Positions 1 to 7,180 of a stretch of DNA of 7,505 nucleotides are shown here, one piece after another. A program made the position numbers and the translations under genes. The stretch comes from Hyphomicrobiaceae bacterium UBA2767. GTDB lineage: Bacteria; Pseudomonadota; Alphaproteobacteria; Rhizobiales; Methyloligellaceae. Where the stretch lies: the NCBI GenBank assembly GCA_002352635.1, contig DEIT01000140.1, forward strand, positions 4,498 to 12,002. Direction: 5' to 3'. The first letter of the stretch is position 1, and each line of letters opens with the position of its first letter. The notes under the pieces were generated by a model, which was not told where the DNA came from, did not search any database, and was given only the letters and a program-made list of their open reading frames with translations.

Positions 1-56
1 TGATTTGCGGCTCGCTCTATTTGGCGGGGCACATCCTTGGATCACTCGAAAAATAA
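1..56 (+). CDS. folC: FolC C-terminal fragment (folylpolyglutamate synthase / dihydrofolate synthase), 5' end outside the window
   Basis: Reading the + strand from base 3 gives ICGSLYLAGHILGSLEK followed by TAA at 54-56. The segment ICGSLYLAG closely resembles the extreme C-terminus of bacterial FolC, where the last strand and helix of the C-terminal domain read roughly (L/I)ICGSLYLAGEVL. FolC is a cytosolic ATP-dependent ligase that makes dihydrofolate from dihydropteroate and adds glutamates to folates. Only 17 complete codons are visible, so no catalytic residue can be checked. The gene runs towards trxA (convergent), with 56 nt between the two stop codons. From memory, folC next to trxA-addA-addB is a common arrangement in Hyphomicrobiales, which supports the call. 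The alternative is chance similarity in a short reading frame. I think this unlikely, because both the motif and the position of the stop fit. Confidence 0.85.
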   Translation, partial: ICGSLYLAGHILGSLEK

Positions 57-82
57 AGCCCCGGGCTCTGGACCGGGGCTTT
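49..82 (-). terminator. Rho-independent terminator after trxA, shared end region with folC
   Basis: A perfect 10-bp stem (AAAGCCCCGG at 55-64 with CCGGGGCTTT at 73-82) encloses an 8-nt loop. Read on the minus strand, the hairpin is followed at once by ATTTTT (54-49), a good U-tract. It lies 30 nt past the trxA stop and ends the trxA / addBA transcript. On the + strand the stem is preceded by an A-rich run but followed only by a short T-tract (TTTAC), so it would stop folC transcription less well. The outermost stem bases overlap the folC stop codon (54-56). Confidence 0.9.
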
Positions 83-112
83 ACAGCATAATCTGACCCA
101 CAAAGGCTATGA

Positions 113-436
113 TCAGGAAATAGCGTCGTTGATCCAGTCCAAAAGTTTGCCCTTGGGTTGAGCGCCCATCTGCGTCGAAGCCACTTCGCCGTCCTTGAAC
201 AACATCAACGTCGGAATCGCCCGGATGCCGTATTTGCCCGGCGTGCTCGGATTTTCGTCGATGTTGATTTTGGCAATTTTGACCTTGCCGGCCATTTCAG
301 TGGCGATTTCTTCAAGCGCGGGAGAAATCTGTTTGCAGGGACCACACCATTCAGCCCAGAAGTCCACTACGACCGGCGTACCGGATTTCAGGACTTCATC
401 CTCGAATGTGTCGTCAGATACCTCAGAACTCGTCAT
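113..436 (-). CDS. trxA: Thioredoxin TrxA, 107 aa
   Basis: This is a general cytosolic protein-disulfide reductase, recycled by NADPH-thioredoxin reductase, that donates electrons to ribonucleotide reductase, methionine sulfoxide reductases and others. A single thioredoxin fold fills the protein. The redox motif is WCGPC (residues 30-34, catalytic C31 and C34), the buried acid is D25 in VVVDFW, and the cis-proline loop is IPT (74-76). There is no signal peptide, so it is cytoplasmic. I chose the ATG at 436 over an in-frame ATG at 472. AGGAGA lies 8 nt upstream of 436, the product then has the usual length of about 107 residues, and the extra 12 residues (MIPKPGTQETHS) resemble no thioredoxin N-terminus. 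It is the last gene of the minus-strand group, 96 nt after addA, with a candidate promoter of its own and a terminator behind it. It is complete, with no odd residues. Confidence 0.97.
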   Translation of the reverse strand: MTSSEVSDDTFEDEVLKSGTPVVVDFWAEWCGPCKQISPALEEIATEMAGKVKIAKINIDENPSTPGKYGIRAIPTLMLFKDGEVASTQMGAQPKGKLLDWINDAIS

Positions 437-444
437 GGAGTGCG

Positions 445-450
445 TCTCCT
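445..450 (-). promoter_or_regulatory. Ribosome binding site that decides the trxA start
   Basis: On the minus strand, AGGAGA is followed by 8 nt and then the ATG at 436. The alternative upstream ATG at 472 would place this sequence inside the coding region. It therefore supports the shorter 107-residue thioredoxin. Confidence 0.8.
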
Positions 451-461
451 GTGTTCCGGGC

Positions 462-478
462 TTCGGAATCAATCCGAA
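462..478 (-). repeat. Small inverted repeat in the trxA leader
   Basis: On the minus strand, TTCGGA is separated by 5 nt (TTGAT) from its exact inverted copy TCCGAA. The stem can be extended by GG/CC if one G is bulged. It lies between the candidate trxA promoter and the ribosome binding site and contains a GANTC site (466-470), the CcrM methylation target of alphaproteobacteria. It could be an mRNA leader hairpin or a binding site for a dimeric regulator. Six base pairs can also arise by chance, so no function is claimed. Confidence 0.4.
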
Positions 479-496
479 CCCATCAAAGTCGCACGG

Positions 497-525
497 AACG
501 TATGTGCCCGCCCCCTCGCCGTCAA
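497..525 (-). promoter_or_regulatory. Candidate sigma-70-type promoter for trxA
   Basis: On the minus strand, TTGACG (525-520) is a near-consensus -35 box. A 17-nt spacer leads to TACGTT (502-497), a weak -10 matching 3 of 6 consensus positions. Transcription would start near 490 and give a leader of about 54 nt before the trxA ATG. The site begins just 8 nt past the addA stop, in the only non-coding gap of the minus-strand group. The -35 is convincing and the -10 is not, so this is a plausible rather than a secure call. Confidence 0.4.
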
Positions 526-532
526 GGGCTGG

Positions 533-3500
533 CTAGAGCGCGTCGAAGCTCGCGGCTGCTTCGTCCAATATATCACCGGGGATCTCCATAATGTGCGGTA
601 CCGCAGTCCACAGAAGCGCCGCGCGAACCCGCTTGCCGGGGTAAATCTGGCTGAGGGCGGCCCTGTAAGCAGCAAGTTGACGTCTGTAGAGCGGGGCTAC
701 ATTCTCGGGCTTGGATGGCGGCGGGCGGTTGGTCTTGTAGTCAACGATCAAAATCTCGTCATCGCCCACGATCAACCGATCGATTTGACCGCTAAGTTCC
801 AGCGATGGAGCCGCCTTTCGCGGTAATCGTCCGATGATTGGAACTTCCGCCAAACCTCCCGGGCCGAAAAGCGGTGCAAAATCCTCATGTATCAGGATCG
901 CCATTGTTTCTGTCACAATTGCCTTGCGTTGCGCCTCATCAAGCGCTGAACCACGGGCGTCGACGAATGCGCGGGCAACTTGTTCCTGCTGGTCAGATGG
1001 AACCCCGGGCAGATGCTCCAGCAACGCGTGTATGAGATTTCCCCTCACGAAACGCGCTGCACCGGCGCGCGAGAGCGGAGGTTCCACATCCTGCTCGGTG
1101 CGCAGCATCTCTTGCGTTGCGCTACTCGAAATCTCCGGAACAGCCGACGGTGTGAGCGCGAGACTGGCCGGTTCCTCTTGTGGAGCATCAGTCAACGCCC
1201 AGGAAGGCAGCGCCACCAGAACCTCCGATGCCTCCACTTTGCGGTCTGCTTGCGCAGCTTCCTCCGTCGCTGCGACTTCATACCGGAAGACAGGCTCGCC
1301 GAATACACCCGAGGCCTCTTGCCCCAACTCCTTAAGCCCCTCAGAAACAAGCGAATACCAGCAATCGGCGGGCAGTTCCTTCCCTTGCTGCCAACCGCAC
1401 ACATAGAGCCTGTCCCGGGCCCGTGTCATCGCCACATATAGGAGCCGGTTATGCTCTTCACGCTCTGCCGTTTTCAGCAACTCCTTAGCCTCGCTTATGG
1501 CCTCCAGCGGCATTGTGCCGGAAGGCACCCAAACGAGATGGTCAGGGCTGTTGGGGGGTGCCGATGCGCGGGGTAGCGGCAGCAATTTGGGTTTGGCACC
1601 ACCCCGTCCGGTTGGTGGTTTGCAGGTATCAGGCAGGATAACGATATTGGCTTCGAGGCCCTTCGCACCATGTACGGTCATGATGCGAACTTCGTTGCGA
1701 AGCTGCTCCATATCGCGCTTCACCTCAATCTCGGCTTTACGCATCCAATCGAGGAATCCCTGAAGCGAGGGCGGCGCGAGTTGTTCATAGTCGAGCGCGA
1801 GATTGAGGAACTCGTCTATGGCATCACCCGTGTCCGGCCCTAACCGGGCGACGAGCGCAAGGCGCATACGCATCTGGTCCTCTTCCAGGACACGTGCAAA
1901 AAATTCATAGGGCGGCTCCCTGTCCGCCTGATTGAGCCAGTGAGTTAGTTGTATAACGACCGCGGCATATTTCTCATTTTCATCTGCCTTCTGCCGCAAG
2001 GCATCCCAAAGGGCGCCGTCACGGCCATATGCCAGATCGAACAGATCATCGTCATCGAAGCCGATGAGCGGACTCTTAAGTATGGTGGCCAGTGTCAGGT
2101 CATCCTCCGGCATGAGTACGAAGTCCCCCACGGCCATCAGGTCCATGACACCAAGCTGCTCCGCGAGCTTCATTCTGTCGGCCCCAGCGACGGGAATGCC
2201 GCGTGCTTTGAGAGCGCGAATGAGTTTGGCCACGAATTCATCACGGCTCCGCACCAGAACAAGAATGTCACCCGGCTGGACGTCGCGCCCTTGTGAGGGA
2301 AGTTGCTCGCGCTTCTCGAGCCAATGCTGGATCGTGCGGGCTATCCGATCCGCCAGCTTGTCGCGCACGTGCCGGCCAACAGCAACTCTCTCCTGTGGCC
2401 GCATCGCATGGGCAGGCTCATGATCTTCCGGAACTTCCACCGCCCACAACTCGGTCAGACCTGGCTGACCCTCGCGGATCGCCTGATGCACTACTTCGTC
2501 ACCGGCCCAGCTCATTCCCTCTCGGGCCGCGCCACGCGCGAATACCTCGTCGACGGTCCTGAGCACCGGTCCAGTGGAACGGAACGATACCGTGAGCGGG
2601 ACGGTCTTGAATTCGCGTCCTGCGTCTCGAGCCTGCCTCCCGAACCCGCGACCGTGGATGCCGAAAGATTCCGGATCCGCACCCTGGAAGGAATAGATCG
2701 ACTGCTTCTCATCCCCAACTGCAAACAGGGTGCGCGCCGTCTCTCGCGCGCTTTCCCCTGAGAAAAATTCCCGCGCCAGTGCATCAATCACCCGCCATTG
2801 GATCGGGCTGGTGTCCTGAGCTTCGTCGACGAGGATATGGTCGATACCGTAGTCCAACTTGTAGAGCACCCATGCGGCAGCGCGGGATGTTTCAAGCAAA
2901 TTGACGCTCTTCACAATCAGATCGTCATAGTCCAGCGCTGCCCGTGACGCCTTCAAATGTTCGTACTCACGGATAATCGCATTTGCCAATGTCAAAAGCG
3001 CGCCGGTAGATGAAACGATCTCCAGCACTGCCTGTTCCTGCGCGAGTGTTGCGATCTGTGACTGCGCCTCCTCCAGCTGGCGCAACGCCTCAGGAAACGC
3101 CTCTCTGACTGCCTTGGTCAGCAGATTTGCGCGCGGCTTATGCTGTTGCGTCAAAAACGCATCGCGAAGCGCCTGCGCGCGCGGCTCGTTGGCTTTCTGC
3201 GCCTGCGCCTTGCGCAATGCATTGAGCAACCTCTGCTCCGTCGTCTTTTCTGCTGGAATATCCGCCAGCATGAAATCGATCTGTCCATCGCTCAGCACAT
3301 CGGCCATCTCATTGAGAACATCCGTGACGCTTCGCTCGATGCTGACGCCGAGAGCCCGTGCGATACCGCGACGCTCCGCATCAGGAAACCTCTTGTCGCC
3401 GCCCGCAAGATCGCTCATTTGGCGCAGCGCGTCCCGGCTGCCAAGTGTGACACCGATGATGTCGCGGAATCGCTCCTCGCCGGTTGCTGCAATGACCTGC

Positions 3501-4069
3501 ATTAGTGCTCGGCCAAGCGGTGCAGTTTCGTCTTTAACTGCTTCGCTCAACACTGCATCGATGGCGGCATCGCGCAGGGCTCGCTGCTCCTGATCAGCCA
3601 CAACCTTGAAATCCGCCTGCACATCTGCTTCAAGCGGAAATCGGTGAAGCAACCGCTCGCAAAAGGCATGGATAGTCTGAATTTTGAGTCCGCCCTTGGT
3701 ATCGAGCGCAACCGCGAAGAGCTGGCGTGCACGCACCATGTCACCCGGCGTCGCGGCGTGCCCTCGCAAGTCCTTCAGCCCGCCCGCAAGATCCGGCTCG
3801 GCCATGACCGACCACTCGCTCAAAATTCCATACAGCCGGTTCTCCATCTCGGCTGCCGCCGCTTTGGTGTAGGTGAGACAAAGGATTGCCTCAGGCCGCG
3901 TGTAGCCACCAAGGGTCTCGTCTTCTTGCAGCAAAAGCCGCAGGACACGGTTGACCAATACGGTTGTTTTGCCCGTGCCGGCATTGGCCGACACCCATGC
4001 GGAAATTTCTGGGTTGGAGGCAACTGCCTGGTTGCGATCTGTCTCCTGTTTAAATTGCGTGACGGACAT
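533..4069 (-). CDS. addA: AddA, double-strand-break repair helicase-nuclease subunit, 1178 aa
   Basis: AddA is the motor subunit of the AddAB helicase-nuclease. It unwinds DNA from broken ends in the 3'-5' direction and, with AddB, produces the 3' tails on which RecA is loaded. The UvrD/SF1A helicase motifs are all present: Walker A GTGKTT (31-36), Ia LTYTKAAAAEM (65-75), TIHAFCERLL (132-141), Walker B DEAQD (415-419), III VGDEKQSIYSFQGADP (451-466), IV VSFRST (494-499), V TVHGAKGLE (798-806) and VI YVAMTRARDRL (878-888). A poorly conserved acidic linker (about 910-1000) leads to a RecB-family nuclease domain with H1014, GQIDR (D1097), DYKT (D1110, K1112) and QLAAY (1131-1135), so the active site looks intact. 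The length is normal for alphaproteobacterial AddA. The ATG lies 6 nt after the addB stop, with GGGGAGGAG inside the addB end, which indicates translational coupling. The two subunits would be made together. Confidence 0.98.
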   Translation of the reverse strand: MSVTQFKQETDRNQAVASNPEISAWVSANAGTGKTTVLVNRVLRLLLQEDETLGGYTRPEAILCLTYTKAAAAEMENRLYGILSEWSVMAEPDLAGGLKDLRGHAATPGDMVRARQLFAVALDTKGGLKIQTIHAFCERLLHRFPLEADVQADFKVVADQEQRALRDAAIDAVLSEAVKDETAPLGRALMQVIAATGEERFRDIIGVTLGSRDALRQMSDLAGGDKRFPDAERRGIARALGVSIERSVTDVLNEMADVLSDGQIDFMLADIPAEKTTEQRLLNALRKAQAQKANEPRAQALRDAFLTQQHKPRANLLTKAVREAFPEALRQLEEAQSQIATLAQEQAVLEIVSSTGALLTLANAIIREYEHLKASRAALDYDDLIVKSVNLLETSRAAAWVLYKLDYGIDHILVDEAQDTSPIQWRVIDALAREFFSGESARETARTLFAVGDEKQSIYSFQGADPESFGIHGRGFGRQARDAGREFKTVPLTVSFRSTGPVLRTVDEVFARGAAREGMSWAGDEVVHQAIREGQPGLTELWAVEVPEDHEPAHAMRPQERVAVGRHVRDKLADRIARTIQHWLEKREQLPSQGRDVQPGDILVLVRSRDEFVAKLIRALKARGIPVAGADRMKLAEQLGVMDLMAVGDFVLMPEDDLTLATILKSPLIGFDDDDLFDLAYGRDGALWDALRQKADENEKYAAVVIQLTHWLNQADREPPYEFFARVLEEDQMRMRLALVARLGPDTGDAIDEFLNLALDYEQLAPPSLQGFLDWMRKAEIEVKRDMEQLRNEVRIMTVHGAKGLEANIVILPDTCKPPTGRGGAKPKLLPLPRASAPPNSPDHLVWVPSGTMPLEAISEAKELLKTAEREEHNRLLYVAMTRARDRLYVCGWQQGKELPADCWYSLVSEGLKELGQEASGVFGEPVFRYEVAATEEAAQADRKVEASEVLVALPSWALTDAPQEEPASLALTPSAVPEISSSATQEMLRTEQDVEPPLSRAGAARFVRGNLIHALLEHLPGVPSDQQEQVARAFVDARGSALDEAQRKAIVTETMAILIHEDFAPLFGPGGLAEVPIIGRLPRKAAPSLELSGQIDRLIVGDDEILIVDYKTNRPPPSKPENVAPLYRRQLAAYRAALSQIYPGKRVRAALLWTAVPHIMEIPGDILDEAAASFDAL

Positions 4070-4075
4070 GGGATT

Positions 4076-7000
4076 CTACTCCTCCCCGCCGCCGGACTGC
4101 CATTCGTCAACACGCGCCAGATGCGCATAGTCATCGAAGCGGTAGGAGAAGCCAGGACGTCTCAGTGCCGTATAGGGCTGCCCCTCCTTCGAATAATCAG
4201 ATACGAGCCGCCGCAAATGCTCAATCGCTTCGTCGGCAAGCGCTTCTGGCGCAAGTTTGTTACTGGCATCACGCTCTTCACCGCCCTGGCCGTAGCCGCG
4301 GGCGCGAATATAAGCGAGACGCGATGCAGATCCCCTAGGGACACCATCAAACCCTCCCGACCGTGCGATTGCTGCCTCCAAAGCGAGCTGGGGAGCGTAA
4401 GATTTATCAACCTGGGTTAGTGTCGGCGGGTTTCCCGTCTTGTAGTCGTAGATTGCAAGCTCACCATTGTCTTGAACATCGATGCGGTCCGCACGCGCGG
4501 TCAGTGTGAATTCTGCAGTCCCCTCCAGAGGCAGCACGCCACTCACCTCCGCATAAACTTTTGTGACGTGGTTGCGCCGTTGATGCTCGGTGGTGGCAAA
4601 CCATCTGGCAAAATGCGCCATCTGACCGCGCCAGAACGCGCTGATACGCACCTTGTCGCCATACTCCGCAAACAGATCATCGGCAAAACTGACAAGCTTC
4701 CCAGCAATATCTGGCGGCAGTCGATCGGGATACTCGAATGCAAACTGCATAAGTGCATCATGGACGAGCATGCCTCTCAGCGCTGCATCGGGCTCACCGG
4801 CTAGCGCCTCCAGGGGATAAAGCCTCAGGATATCCCGCGCAAAAATACTGTAAGGGTTGGCGATCCACGATTCGATGCGGGTGACTGAGAGACGCTTCGG
4901 TCTGGCGTCAGCGGGCGGAGCTGGTGCAGGCGGTGCAGCAGCAGGGACAGGATCTGCCATGTCACGTGCCAGTGCCCAATCAAGCCAGGGGTCCATTGGC
5001 TTGATTGCTTCGCGCAGATCAAGCGCGCTGAGCACGGCGTCGAGTCTGAGCAGCCAGCGCGAAGCGACCGTTGGTGTACCGTCTGCTTTTTCTGCCCGCG
5101 TGAGATACACTTTCTCAACACCCAAGAGCTGGGCAACGTCATGTGCGGACAGACCGATTCTCCGCTCTGGCGCTGAAAGCCCGACCGCAGCGCGCATGGG
5201 CCGACTCAACCACGGATCGCTTTCCACTGTCGCCGGCCACACGCCCTCATTGAGGCCGCCGAGCACAACCGTATCGGGACGCTGAAGGCGCGCCTCCAGC
5301 GGGCCCCAAATGAAAACACGCGGATGGGCAGGCACGCGTTCACGCACAGGCAGTCCGGAAATGAAAGCCCGGTAGAAGTCCGGATAGTCAGCAGGTATTA
5401 TTGGGAGGTCATTGCTTTTTGCAGCGAGCATGGCCTCAAAAAAATTCGCGAGTGTTTCGCCTGCCTGCCCGCGCCACAGGACGGCACTGACTTCGGTTTC
5501 ATCGCTTGCAAGCGACTGCCCCACCTCGATATGGGCTCGCAGGATGGCGTCAAACTGCACTTCATCATCGTGTCTCAGAAAGAGTTCCCGCAAGGGTTCG
5601 AATGCCAGTTCGAGATCATTCAGCAACAGATCAATTGTACGCCAGTCCTCTTCGCCAAGACGTTTGATATTGGGGTGAATGTGTTTTCCGTCCCGCGCAC
5701 GGGCGCGAGCCACGGCATCGCGGTGCTCTGCAAGACCCTTAGCCGTTGCCGGCTGGCGAAATGCGGCAAGCTCCAAAAGCCGCACAGCGCGGCGCATCTC
5801 TCCTGCTCTGCGTCCCAACCGCGTCAAGGGATGCTTGAGCAGTGCCAATAGAGGCACCGGGCTCATACCGCTTCCAGCGGCTTCGGCCACTGCATCCATG
5901 AATGCACCAGGCAGTGTCTTGGCCAGAGGTTTGCCCGCGGAATCATCGACCTGCAGACCCCACTTCTCAAGCCGCGCCGATACACGCCTGGCAAGCCTGC
6001 GGTCAGGCGTTACCAACGCGGCAGTATGATCAGGTTGCTCGACCGCATCACGGAGCAGCAGGGATATGACCTCGGCTTCATCCTGTTCTGTTGGCGCATC
6101 GATACGCAAAAGCCCGCCAAGAGCGCTCGCAAGCTCATCCCGGTCGGCGTTCTTCGCAAATTGGAGCCACCTGTCCGTCTTGCCCGCAGGCCGCATCACT
6201 TCAGATGTAAGCCGGGCTCTGCCACCCTTCCCATCACCAGCACCCAGAACGATCACCTCTTCTCGAGTCATCCCGAGACGGGAGAGAAATTGATGCATGC
6301 CAAATTGCGGGTGCTCGGGATGAGGTTCAGGCTCCGAGATCGCCAGCCAGCTTTCTTCGTCCAGCGCAACATCCAGGCCGGGAAACACGACGGCACCGTT
6401 TCCCAGTTTCGAAACGGCTTCCAACAGAGCAGCCGTTGCCGGCACGGTGCCCGTCGAACCTGCGGCGATCACCGGCGCATCTGGCTCGTTCGCGAGAAGA
6501 CGCTCTGTCTCAGCAGCCATCAAGGCATCGCGCCGGGCGTATGGGCCCATCACTCCGTTCTCTTCCAGAATCCGCGGCCAGTGTTCGGTGATGATGTTCA
6601 GAAAATCCAATGTCTTCTGCCAGTGCTCGGCGAACTGCTCAGGGACCAGCGCGGCAAGAGCATCCAAACCAACGCGCTCGGTATCCAGTGAATCCATCAA
6701 TACGGCGAGTTGGGCGGCTAGGCTCGCAGCTTGTGCCGGTGTGGCGCGGGTCCGGGTGCCTTCGCCCTCTGCCGTCTCAGCCGCAATCCGGCTCCACCGC
6801 AGGACGAGCGTGGTCAATGCCAACCGCCGATCAAGGATGCCAATGGCAGGAGGAAGAGACAGCGCCAGGACAGCATCCTCTCCCGCTTCTCGTGGTGACG
6901 CCAGTTCGAGTTCATCCTCATCAACGTCACCGAGAGGGCGGATGCGCGGCAACAGCAAGGCGTCATTCCCTGACATCCGCAGGAACGCATCCTGAAGGGC

Positions 7001-7180
7001 GCGTACGGCGCGGCGCGTGGGAAGAAGAACCGTCCACCGAGCGAGATCAAGCTTGTCGGGCGGTTCTCCGCCCGCAACCGGCAAATCACCTGTCAGGATC
7101 GAATGTGCCAGCGTGTCGAGAAATGAAACGTCAGGCGGAATCGTGTAGAGCCGGGGGCCTTTGGTTTCACGCGTGCTCAC
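4076..7180 (-). CDS. addB: AddB, double-strand-break repair subunit (alphaproteobacterial type), 1034 aa, GTG start
   Basis: AddB is the partner of AddA. It has an inactivated SF1-like helicase fold plus a RecB-family nuclease that cuts one strand during end resection. The N-terminus (RLYTIPPDVSFL) matches the usual alphaproteobacterial AddB opening and lacks a Walker A loop. LLPTRRA (52-58) and the helicase-like VVLGGLNEGVWP (638-649) follow, then an Ala/Pro-rich linker (743-763). The nuclease domain has LVHDAL with H807, RADRID with D898, DYKTG with D912 and K914, and QLALE (931-935), all consistent with activity. There is no cysteine anywhere, so the Fe-S staple of Bacillus AddB is absent. 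The segment SWIANPYSIFA has Ala where that family has Cys. I prefer the GTG at 7180 to the ATG at 7228: AGGAG lies 10 nt upstream, the overlap with the preceding gene falls to 14 nt, and the extra 16 residues look unlike the family. Confidence 0.96.
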   Translation of the reverse strand: MSTRETKGPRLYTIPPDVSFLDTLAHSILTGDLPVAGGEPPDKLDLARWTVLLPTRRAVRALQDAFLRMSGNDALLLPRIRPLGDVDEDELELASPREAGEDAVLALSLPPAIGILDRRLALTTLVLRWSRIAAETAEGEGTRTRATPAQAASLAAQLAVLMDSLDTERVGLDALAALVPEQFAEHWQKTLDFLNIITEHWPRILEENGVMGPYARRDALMAAETERLLANEPDAPVIAAGSTGTVPATAALLEAVSKLGNGAVVFPGLDVALDEESWLAISEPEPHPEHPQFGMHQFLSRLGMTREEVIVLGAGDGKGGRARLTSEVMRPAGKTDRWLQFAKNADRDELASALGGLLRIDAPTEQDEAEVISLLLRDAVEQPDHTAALVTPDRRLARRVSARLEKWGLQVDDSAGKPLAKTLPGAFMDAVAEAAGSGMSPVPLLALLKHPLTRLGRRAGEMRRAVRLLELAAFRQPATAKGLAEHRDAVARARARDGKHIHPNIKRLGEEDWRTIDLLLNDLELAFEPLRELFLRHDDEVQFDAILRAHIEVGQSLASDETEVSAVLWRGQAGETLANFFEAMLAAKSNDLPIIPADYPDFYRAFISGLPVRERVPAHPRVFIWGPLEARLQRPDTVVLGGLNEGVWPATVESDPWLSRPMRAAVGLSAPERRIGLSAHDVAQLLGVEKVYLTRAEKADGTPTVASRWLLRLDAVLSALDLREAIKPMDPWLDWALARDMADPVPAAAPPAPAPPADARPKRLSVTRIESWIANPYSIFARDILRLYPLEALAGEPDAALRGMLVHDALMQFAFEYPDRLPPDIAGKLVSFADDLFAEYGDKVRISAFWRGQMAHFARWFATTEHQRRNHVTKVYAEVSGVLPLEGTAEFTLTARADRIDVQDNGELAIYDYKTGNPPTLTQVDKSYAPQLALEAAIARSGGFDGVPRGSASRLAYIRARGYGQGGEERDASNKLAPEALADEAIEHLRRLVSDYSKEGQPYTALRRPGFSYRFDDYAHLARVDEWQSGGGEE
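4079..4087 (-). promoter_or_regulatory. addA ribosome binding site inside the end of addB
   Basis: On the minus strand, GGGGAGGAG encodes the final Gly-Glu-Glu codons of AddB and also forms a strong Shine-Dalgarno sequence 9 nt before the addA ATG at 4069. A ribosome finishing addB would sit on this site, so addA translation is probably coupled to addB, fitting the 1:1 complex. Confidence 0.8.

Noticed and set aside
437..472. 12-residue N-terminal extension of TrxA from the ATG at 472.
   Set aside because: The ribosome binding site and the normal thioredoxin length both favour the ATG at 436.
509..530. Possible GC-rich hairpin just after addA (GCCC...GGGC on the minus strand) as an addA terminator.
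   Set aside because: The stem is only about 4 bp with a long loop and no U-tract follows, so it is not a credible intrinsic terminator.
158..826. + strand open frame (222 codons) opposite trxA and the end of addA.
   Set aside because: It crosses a gene, an intergenic gap and another gene in antisense, and its translation resembles no protein family. It is a shadow frame.
3644..4420. + strand open frame (258 codons) spanning the addA/addB junction.
   Set aside because: It is antisense to conserved helicase motifs of addA and the end of addB, with no recognisable family and no good ribosome binding site that I could see.
4892..4954. Repetitive-looking GC-rich stretch within addB.
   Set aside because: It encodes the Ala/Pro-rich interdomain linker common in AddB and is not an independent DNA repeat.
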